From Microbacterium hibisci (GTDB lineage Bacteria > Actinomycetota > Actinomycetes > Actinomycetales > Microbacteriaceae): a DNA stretch of 64,000 nt. Within the stretch, counting starts at the first letter, position 1, and the number at the start of each line of letters is the position of its first letter. The stretch lies in the NCBI RefSeq assembly GCF_015278255.1, contig NZ_JADIJC010000007.1:124001-188000 (forward strand). The letters are read 5' to 3'. Shown here piece after piece: positions 51,355 through 64,000 of the stretch. A program made the translations under genes and the position numbers. The notes under the pieces are model-generated. The model saw only the letters and a program-made list of their open reading frames with translations. It had not been told where the DNA came from and ran no database searches.

Positions 51355-53966
51355 GTCGGAACCCTCTCCCGCACATCGGCGTCGGCGTCAGGCAGCGCGA
51401 TCGCGATCGCTTCGGCGAGGCCCATGTCGCGTCCTTCCCGCTCTCCGGCCGCGACGCCGGCGGGGTCAGAGGCGCGCAACGCCTCGAGCGGTTCGAGGTG
51501 CACGGCGAAGCCGGCGATGTCGTAGATGCCCGTCGTCTCGCGGATGGTGGCCGCCGCGGCCGCGAGCGCACCTGCCCGCCAGGCCTCACCACGCGAAGCC
51601 GCGATGGCGCACATGCCCTCCAACCCGTAGGTCGCCCCGTCGACGAAGTGCAGGCGGATGGACAGTGTGAGCGTGTGCAGGAACTCCGCCTCGGCGTCCT
51701 CCCGCTCGCCGAGGAGGAACCGCAGCCGTGCGCGGTTGTTGCCCGCGACCACGCGCGTGAAGGCGTCGTCGGCTGCGTCGGCGATCTCGACGGCTCGGTC
51801 GAAATGATGCAGCGCCTCCGGTATGTCGCCGACCAGAACGCCGAGCTGCCCGAGCGGCACCTCCGCGAGGGACTCCGCCCAGCGGTCGCCCAGCCGGTGG
51901 AGTGTGGCGATCGCCGTGCCCAGCTCCGAGCGGACGACCTCCGGGTTCATGTCGGGGAACTGCATGCGCGTCGAGGCGCGGGCGGCCAGCGTCATCGCGG
52001 CGGCCTGCTCGTCACCGCTCTCCGAGAACCATCGGACGGCATCGCCGAGCCCGTCGACCACCTGATCGCTCGGCCGCTGCCACATGCCCGCCCACAGTGG
52101 GAAGAAGGTCGCGACGGCGCGCGTGCGCGGCGAGATCGGCAGGCCCTTGCCGACCAGCTCCTCCATCCACAGGCTCACATCGGCGAAGTAGCCCGAGATC
52201 CACCAATAGGCCAGCAGCGTCCAGGCGAAGTCGCCCGCGTCGTCGAGGCGGTCCTCCTGCACGAGGTGCCGCGCGGCCGCCCGGAGGTTGGGCACCTCGA
52301 GCCCGAGCTCGGCGACCGCCTCGACCTGCTCGGTGCCGCGCAGGCGCGGCGCGATGCGCCGGACCAACCCGAGGTAGTAGTCGGCGTGTGCGATCCGACT
52401 GTCCGACGGTCCCCCGTGCGCATCGAGTCTCTCGAGCGCGTACTCCCGCACGATCGCCAGCAGCGAGAAGACGGTCCGGCCTCCGGCATCCATCCGCTGC
52501 ACCAGGGAGGCGTCGATGAGGGCGGCCAGGGTCTCGATGGCCTGATCGCCCCACGACCTCCCGGCACCGACGGCCTCGACGGCCTCGAGCGTGAACCGCG
52601 CGGCGAACACGCCGAGGTCTTCGAGCATGGCCCGCTGCTCCCCGGTGAGCAGGCCGACGCTCCAGTCGATCGTCGCGCGCATCGTGCGATGCCGCTCGGG
52701 AAGGTCGCGCACCGAGGTGGACAGCAGCGGCAGCGTCCGACCCAGACGCTCGGCCACGTCGTGCGGCGAGAGCAGGCGGATCTTCGCCGCCGCCAGCTCG
52801 ATCGCCAGGGGCAGACCGTCGAGCTGCCGGCAGATCTCGGCGACGTCTGCCGCGTTGTGCGAAGACAGCTGGAACCCGGGAAGGGCGGCGGCGGCGCGCT
52901 CGGCGAAGAGGCGGCACGCCGCCGAAGCCTGCGCCTGAGCGAGCGTCACGGGGACGCCAGGTGCGGGGGTGTCGAGCACCTCGACCTCGAACACCCGCTC
53001 GCCCCGGATGCGCAGCACCGACCGGCTCGTCACGAGGAAGCAGGCGCGCGGCGCGAGGGTGTAGAGCCGCACGAGCACGGGCGCCTCGTCGATGATCTGC
53101 TCGAAGTTGTCGAGCACGATCAGCGCGTGCCGATCTCCGATCGCCTGGGCGATGCGCTCCTCGAGTGCTGCGGCGCCGGTGTCGCGGATGCCCAGGATGT
53201 ACGCGATCGTCGGGAGCAGCAGCCCCGGCTCGAGAACGCCCTCCAGCGGCACGAAGTACACGCCGTCGGGGAAGAGGTCGGAATTCGCGTGGGCAGCCTC
53301 GATGGCGAGGCGACTCTTGCCGATGCCACCGGGACCGATGAGGCTGATGACCCGGTGGAGCCCGCCGCCGAGCAGCGCGCGGATCTCGGCCAGCTCGCCC
53401 TCGCGCCCGATCGTCTCCGTGTACGGCTCCGGCACGCGCGCTGCGAGCGAGATCCCGGACGCCGTCTCGGGCTCGGGCGGGCGTGACTGGTCGAAGCGCT
53501 CGGCGAGGAGCATCGCCAGGTCACCGGCGACATGCTCTTCGAGCTCGGCGGAGTCGGCGAAGTGCAGGTAGGCGGCGGTGTCGTCGGCTTGGATGCGGGC
53601 GATCAGCTGGGCGAGGCGTTCGTCGCGGGTGTCGCCGTCCTTGACGTAGATGAGCTTGGGCATTGCGCGCGGGGCGAGGTTGTATTCGTCCTCGAGACCC
53701 GAGACGGCCTCGTCGGGTGCGATCCAGCCGTAGCTGCTGCCGTAGATGCCGATGAACACGTCGCTCTGCGCGAGGTAGGAGCGGTACAGGTCGCGCGGCG
53801 GGTGGGGCCGGGCGCCCAGCTCGAACATCACCGGGGCCAGTCTCAGCCGCTCGATCGCCGACCGCACCGCTTCACGCTCTGCCGCGAGTTCGCGCAGGGT
53901 CGAACTCACGAACACCCGGATCCGCTGGTCGGGCGTGCGGATCACGGGGGATCGTCCCCCAGACAT
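51348..53966 (-). CDS. DUF4062 - STAND ATPase, first copy
   Basis: 872 residues from the ATG at 53966. DUF4062 (~15-138), NB-ARC ATPase with Walker A GPGGIGKS at 211-218, Walker B ALIVLDNFEQI and LVTSRSVLRIRG, a winged-helix stretch, and C-terminal TPR-like helices (~480-872) ending in VPTW. Outside the identical N terminus the protein is clearly homologous to its neighbour but much diverged, so the two are old tandem paralogues with a recently homogenised sensor or effector end. DUF4062 domains are found in defence-associated STAND proteins and may act as TIR-like or adaptor modules. Divergent from the small secreted-protein gene across 185 bp. Confidence 0.88.
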   Translation of the reverse strand: MSGGRSPVIRTPDQRIRVFVSSTLRELAAEREAVRSAIERLRLAPVMFELGARPHPPRDLYRSYLAQSDVFIGIYGSSYGWIAPDEAVSGLEDEYNLAPRAMPKLIYVKDGDTRDERLAQLIARIQADDTAAYLHFADSAELEEHVAGDLAMLLAERFDQSRPPEPETASGISLAARVPEPYTETIGREGELAEIRALLGGGLHRVISLIGPGGIGKSRLAIEAAHANSDLFPDGVYFVPLEGVLEPGLLLPTIAYILGIRDTGAAALEERIAQAIGDRHALIVLDNFEQIIDEAPVLVRLYTLAPRACFLVTSRSVLRIRGERVFEVEVLDTPAPGVPVTLAQAQASAACRLFAERAAAALPGFQLSSHNAADVAEICRQLDGLPLAIELAAAKIRLLSPHDVAERLGRTLPLLSTSVRDLPERHRTMRATIDWSVGLLTGEQRAMLEDLGVFAARFTLEAVEAVGAGRSWGDQAIETLAALIDASLVQRMDAGGRTVFSLLAIVREYALERLDAHGGPSDSRIAHADYYLGLVRRIAPRLRGTEQVEAVAELGLEVPNLRAAARHLVQEDRLDDAGDFAWTLLAYWWISGYFADVSLWMEELVGKGLPISPRTRAVATFFPLWAGMWQRPSDQVVDGLGDAVRWFSESGDEQAAAMTLAARASTRMQFPDMNPEVVRSELGTAIATLHRLGDRWAESLAEVPLGQLGVLVGDIPEALHHFDRAVEIADAADDAFTRVVAGNNRARLRFLLGEREDAEAEFLHTLTLSIRLHFVDGATYGLEGMCAIAASRGEAWRAGALAAAAATIRETTGIYDIAGFAVHLEPLEALRASDPAGVAAGEREGRDMGLAEAIAIALPDADADVRERVPTW
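53563..53951. repeat. 389-bp direct repeat, copy 2 (DUF4062 region)
   Basis: Equal to 50945-51333. The boundaries are sharp: upstream protein sequence differs within seven codons of the start, and identity ends after the conserved YLHF codons. Confidence 0.9.
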
Positions 53967-54004
53967 ATGCACATCATGGCCCTGCGCGGGCGTTCGCGCC
54001 ACAG

Positions 54005-54035
54005 GTCCGGTACACCGATGTATCGGCGGCCGGAC
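54005..54035. promoter_or_regulatory. nested palindrome in the divergent STAND promoter region
   Basis: GTCCGG (54005-54010) pairs with CCGGAC (54030-54035), enclosing CCGATGTATCGG (54015-54026). The position, 40-70 bp upstream of the first STAND gene, suits an operator. Confidence 0.4.
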
Positions 54036-54151
54036 GTGAGAGCCCTTTCGCACCGCGGTCCGCAGGAGTATGTTGCGGCGGTGACGGCGTCGGTGAGGAT
54101 GTCGTCCGTCTGGATCGGGGTTCCGGGCGTCACTCATGGGAGGGGAATGCG

Positions 54152-54517
54152 ATGAAGAAAGCTTTGGCGTGCGCAGCCGTCGCGATCGGGCTGGTGCTCG
54201 GCAGCGGCGGAGCCGCGATGGCGGGCGAAGTCAACGGCAACGGGGAAGAGACGCCGATCGCGGGGCATGACACCGCCGCCTCGATCTGCGCGTTCTCGGG
54301 TCTGGACACGGCGGACTCGATCGAGGGCGTCATCCCCTTCCCGGATGACATGCTCGCGTACCGCGGCAACCAGGCGCCGGCAGGCAAGGAGCGCCATCAC
54401 GGCGTGCAGAACTACGGCATGTTCCAGCGCCCCTTGGCAAAGGAGATGGGCATCAACGAGTTGGTGCCTTCGCCGGGCGCGGAGTGCCGCGGCAACCTGC
54501 AGAGCACGGCACCGTAA
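54152..54517 (+). CDS. small secreted protein of unknown function
   Basis: 121 residues; AGGGG lies seven bases before the ATG. A clear Sec signal peptide (MKKALACAAVAIGLVLGSGG, cleavage after AMAG near residue 24) leads a mature chain of ~96 residues with exactly two Cys (SICAFSG and AECRGN) that could form one disulfide. GEVNGNGEETPIAGHDTAASICAFSGLDT resembles short secreted actinobacterial proteins I have seen without function. Divergent from the STAND genes and followed by its own terminator before rpoB. Confidence 0.8.
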   Translation: MKKALACAAVAIGLVLGSGGAAMAGEVNGNGEETPIAGHDTAASICAFSGLDTADSIEGVIPFPDDMLAYRGNQAPAGKERHHGVQNYGMFQRPLAKEMGINELVPSPGAECRGNLQSTAP

Positions 54518-54531
54518 CGCCAGCCTTCGTC

Positions 54532-54558
54532 GCCGCCCCCGCCCGCCGCGGGGGCGGC
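54532..54558 (+). terminator. GC-rich terminator of the secreted-protein gene
   Basis: GCCGCCCCCGC (54532-54542) pairs exactly with 54548-54558 around a 5-nt loop, followed by TTCGG. Confidence 0.75.
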
Positions 54559-54614
54559 TTCGGCGTCCCGGGCGGGCTTATACCGCAGCATCCGGAACTT
54601 TTCAAGAATCTGAC

Positions 54615-54643
54615 TGGACACGGCGCGTCATCCGACGTATAGT
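54615..54643 (+). promoter_or_regulatory. rpoB promoter
   Basis: -35 TGGACA (54615-54620), exact 17-bp spacer and -10 TATAGT (54638-54643): the best vegetative promoter in the window. Transcription would start near 54650, giving a leader of about 155 nt before the rpoB start. The leader contains CACGTTCACGTG-like inverted bases but I see no known riboswitch. Confidence 0.75.
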
Positions 54644-54791
54644 GGGTCTTTGCGCTCTTGGATTCCCCCTGCCCTCATATGGTGGTCGGCTGTGCCTGCG
54701 CCCCCTCACGTTCACGTGGGGAGTGCCGCGCGGGTTTCGGGGATGAGGAGCACTCCACCTGACGACAAGGAAACGAGCCCTACGGGCCCAC

Positions 54792-54804
54792 GGAGGTAAT
54801 CCCC

Positions 54805-54807
<3 letters not shown>
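54792..54807 (+). promoter_or_regulatory. rpoB ribosome-binding site and TTG start
   Basis: GGAGGT (54792-54797) is seven bases before TTG at 54805-54807. The strong site supports the rare start codon; no ATG or GTG in frame is better placed. Confidence 0.8.
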
Positions 54808-58302
<3,495 letters not shown>

Positions 58303-58343
58303 ACCCGGCCAGGCAAACGCAAGATTCCGACACAGGAGAACTA

Positions 58344-62216
<3,873 letters not shown>

Positions 62217-62249
62217 GTCCGGGGTCTCCCACGAGGCCCTCGACACGAA

Positions 62250-62280
62250 CGAAGGGCCCCGGCTGTGCCGGGGCCCTTCG
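62250..62280 (+). terminator. rpoBC terminator
   Basis: CGAAGGGCCCCGGC (62250-62263) pairs perfectly with 62267-62280 around TGT, 33 bp beyond the rpoC stop. The stem is strong enough to serve the convergent genes too. Confidence 0.85.
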
Positions 62281-62309
62281 CCGTTGCGGCGGGACGGATG
62301 CCGCGTCGC

Positions 62310-62978
62310 TCAGTACTGCGTCGGCGATGTGGTGGGCGTGGTGCCGAGGTCGGCGGTGCCCGTCGTGCCGGGGGAGCCGGTGCTGCCGCCCGAGACGTTC
62401 TCGGTGACGTTGCCCTTGACCCGGTCGGTCGTGGCCTGCGCCTCGTCCTTGACCGTCTCGGCCGAGGAGACGGCCGACTCCTTGACCTGGTTCACCGCGT
62501 CCTTCGCCGGCTCCTTGAGGTTGCCGGCCACCTCCTGCGCGGCATCCTTCGCCTTGTCCACGGCCTTGTCGACCAACGGCTGCGCCTGATCGCGCAGCTG
62601 GGTGCTCCACCGCTTCTCAGCGTCGGTCGTGGGAATGAGGCTCGCGACCAGGAAGCCGACACCGGCGGCGAGGAGGCCCACCACGAGCGGCGTGCCCTGG
62701 GTCTGCTGCCGGGCCTTGTTGGGCAGGTCCTTCACGGCGTCGCCCGCCGCGCCGAGCTTGTCGCCGACGGCGTGCCCGGCCGATGATGCCGAGTCGCCGA
62801 CGTCGTCGGCGGCCCCCATCACGCGGCCCTTCACGTCGCCGAGCACCTGACGCACGCGGGTCTTCTGGCGCTCCATGATCTTCGGGGGCGAGACCTTGTC
62901 GGCGAGGGCGTCCACGTCTCGTCCGAGCTCGTCGCGCGTCGCTTCGATGTCGGCGCGGATCTGTTCGGGGTTGCTCAT
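62310..62978 (-). CDS. DUF3618-domain membrane-associated protein
   Basis: 222 residues. Opens MSNPEQIRADIEATRDELGRDVDALADKVSP, the DUF3618 motif. Amphipathic helix region to ~95, one membrane segment (LVVGLLAAGVGFLVASLI, ~97-114), then Lys/Glu/Ala heptad-like helix and a Thr/Gly/Ser-rich tail. The ATG overlaps the upstream stop (TAATG). Last gene of a three-gene set that resembles YqjD/YqjE/YqjK-type envelope-stress clusters. Confidence 0.85.
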   Translation of the reverse strand: MSNPEQIRADIEATRDELGRDVDALADKVSPPKIMERQKTRVRQVLGDVKGRVMGAADDVGDSASSAGHAVGDKLGAAGDAVKDLPNKARQQTQGTPLVVGLLAAGVGFLVASLIPTTDAEKRWSTQLRDQAQPLVDKAVDKAKDAAQEVAGNLKEPAKDAVNQVKESAVSSAETVKDEAQATTDRVKGNVTENVSGGSTGSPGTTGTADLGTTPTTSPTQY

Positions 62979-63397
62979 TATCGGTTCTCCTCGTTCCTCT
63001 TGAGCGCTTCGGGGATCTCCTTGACGGTCTCCACCGTCCGAGGCGCTCCTTGCACGGACTTGAGCCGGCTTCGCCCGACGGCGAACAGGATGCCGGCGAT
63101 GATGGCCCAGATGACGGCCACGATGACGGCGGACCAGCCCAGGCTGTCGAGCAGGTCGCCCAGGGCCCACCACAGGGCGATGCTGAGGAACAAGACGGCC
63201 ATGGAGCCGGCGTATCCCGCGCCGCCCAAGAGTCCCGCACCCTTGCCCGCCCGCTTGGCGGACTCGCTCAGCTCGGCCTTGGCCAGCTCGAGCTCCTGCC
63301 GCATCAGGGTGGACAGGTCGCGCGAGACTTCGCCGACGAGGTCGCCCAGCGAGGTGTCGGCCGCCTTCTGCTGAGACGGCGTGGGCATGTCGGTCAT
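62978..63397 (-). CDS. phage-holin-family (Act_Holin_3) membrane protein
   Basis: 139 residues; GAGAGG precedes the ATG at 63397. Amphipathic N-terminal helix LGDLVGEVSRDLSTLMRQELELAKAELSES, then two close membrane segments (~57-80 and 84-105: YAGSMAVLFLSIALWWAL, WSAVIVAVIWAIIAGILFAV). Act_Holin_3 / YqjE-like. In spite of the family name, nothing phage-like is near it, and it is a normal part of actinobacterial stress clusters. Overlaps both neighbours by a few bases. Confidence 0.87.
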   Translation of the reverse strand: MTDMPTPSQQKAADTSLGDLVGEVSRDLSTLMRQELELAKAELSESAKRAGKGAGLLGGAGYAGSMAVLFLSIALWWALGDLLDSLGWSAVIVAVIWAIIAGILFAVGRSRLKSVQGAPRTVETVKEIPEALKRNEENR

Positions 63398-63999
63398 CGT
63401 CGTTCCTCTCCGCCCGTCGTCCACTCGTCGCCGGTCGTGCCGGCCGGCGGCGTCCAGACATCCCCGGAGGCCATCGACGACTCCGTGCCCGCGGACAGCG
63501 GGTCACCGGTCTGGTCGCCGGCGAGGGCGTCGCCGATGGGCGTCTCGCCCTCGTAGACGTCGGTGCCGACACCCGCACCCGCGGCTCCCACGCCCGCCGC
63601 GCCCGCGTAGGCGCCGGTCGAGTCACCGTAGCCGCCGGTCGTGCCGGTGTATCCGGTGCCGGCGCCTTCGGTCAGCATCGGCCTGCGACCGGTCGAGCCC
63701 GACGTGCCGTTGCTGTCGCGCGCGTCCGAGACGAGCGCGCGTGTGACGCGGCCTGCGATGAGACCGACCCCGACCGCGAGGGCGAGGAAGGCGCCGGTGT
63801 GGCGGCGCGCGAAGCTGCGCACCTCGTAGACCACGTCGGCCGGTTCACGCTGCTCGAGCCAATCCGCGACACGTCGCGTCTGCTCGCCGACCGCCCGCAC
63901 CGCGCTGGTCGCCGCTCCTCCGGACCCGGTGGCGGTGCCGTCTGCGAGCCCGGAAAGCTCGTCACTGGTGCTGCGCAGGGCGTCTGCGGCACGGCGCTG
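63394..63999 (-). CDS. membrane protein, N terminus beyond the right edge
   Basis: At least 201 codons, open to the right edge with no start needed inside the window. The visible sequence begins QRRAADALRSTSDELSGLAD, an amphipathic helix, then EVRSFARRHTGAFLALAVGVGLIAGRVTRALV with one or two membrane passes, then a Gly/Thr/Tyr-rich tail (GTGYTGTTGGYGDSTGAYAG). First gene of the set with the Act_Holin_3 and DUF3618 genes (ATGA overlap). The function is unknown; probably envelope or stress related. Confidence 0.8.
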   Translation of the reverse strand, partial: QRRAADALRSTSDELSGLADGTATGSGGAATSAVRAVGEQTRRVADWLEQREPADVVYEVRSFARRHTGAFLALAVGVGLIAGRVTRALVSDARDSNGTSGSTGRRPMLTEGAGTGYTGTTGGYGDSTGAYAGAAGVGAAGAGVGTDVYEGETPIGDALAGDQTGDPLSAGTESSMASGDVWTPPAGTTGDEWTTGGEERR

Positions 64000-64000
64000 C

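Noticed and set aside
54650..54804. Riboswitch or ribosomal-protein leader in the 155-nt rpoB leader
   Set aside because: Only short inverted bases are visible and no known leader fold could be recognised by eye.
62978..63397. Prophage signal from a holin-family gene
   Set aside because: No integrase, capsid, tail or lysin gene is near. Act_Holin_3 proteins are common in chromosomal stress clusters.

Overview
The window is about 70% G+C and reads as the chromosome of a Gram-positive actinobacterium, most likely a Microbacterium or another Microbacteriaceae member. This rests on the rpoB-rpoC pair (TTG and GTG starts), many GTG starts, 4-bp ATGA/GTGA gene overlaps, a coenzyme-F420-type LLM oxidoreductase, DivIVA-type coiled coils and recurrent leaderless starts (TANNNT six or seven bases before the start codon). 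No tRNA, rRNA, CRISPR array or insertion sequence was recognised. The genus is inferred from gene style only.

Layout. 0-8 kb: an M3 peptidase cut by the left edge, a DivIVA-like coiled-coil protein, and a DUF6421 / short-chain dehydrogenase / threonine-aldolase set divergent from an Lrp/AsnC regulator with a good Lrp-type operator. 8-12 kb: a lipid-kinase-like protein, then a class III aminotransferase and a CoA-acylating semialdehyde dehydrogenase. 12-15 kb: a membrane protein and a two-component system. 15-22.4 kb: a seven-gene reductive-pyrimidine-type operon (amidohydrolase, dihydropyrimidinase, LLM oxidoreductase, NMT1-type ABC importer). With the aminotransferase and dehydrogenase, a near-complete route from dihydropyrimidine through beta-alanine to acetyl-CoA can be read. 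22.6-31 kb: a second two-component system, a hemerythrin, a MacB/FtsX-type ABC pair, and a translationally coupled metallo-beta-lactamase-fold protein and cytoplasmic HExxH metallopeptidase. 31-35 kb: small housekeeping-type genes. 35-44 kb: a dipeptide-type ABC transporter with a fused double ATPase on the opposite strand, then 5-oxoprolinase genes pxpA and a pxpB-pxpC fusion.

44-54 kb holds the most unusual content: two tandem STAND-type ATPases with N-terminal DUF4062 domains, followed on the same strand by a CHAT-domain protease and an alpha/beta-hydrolase-caspase fusion. This has the sensor-plus-protease architecture of a regulated cell-suicide or defence island. The first ~130 codons of the two ATPases lie in a 389-bp repeat that I read as identical, while the remainder has diverged, pointing to recent gene conversion or module exchange. 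54-64 kb: a small secreted protein, rpoB-rpoC with a clear promoter and terminator, and a three-gene envelope/stress-type set that runs off the right edge.

Intergenic spaces are rich in long interrupted palindromes that fall into at least two sequence families, and in hairpins built from an over-represented word (ACGGATGCCG and its complement), which often sit between convergent genes as likely terminators.
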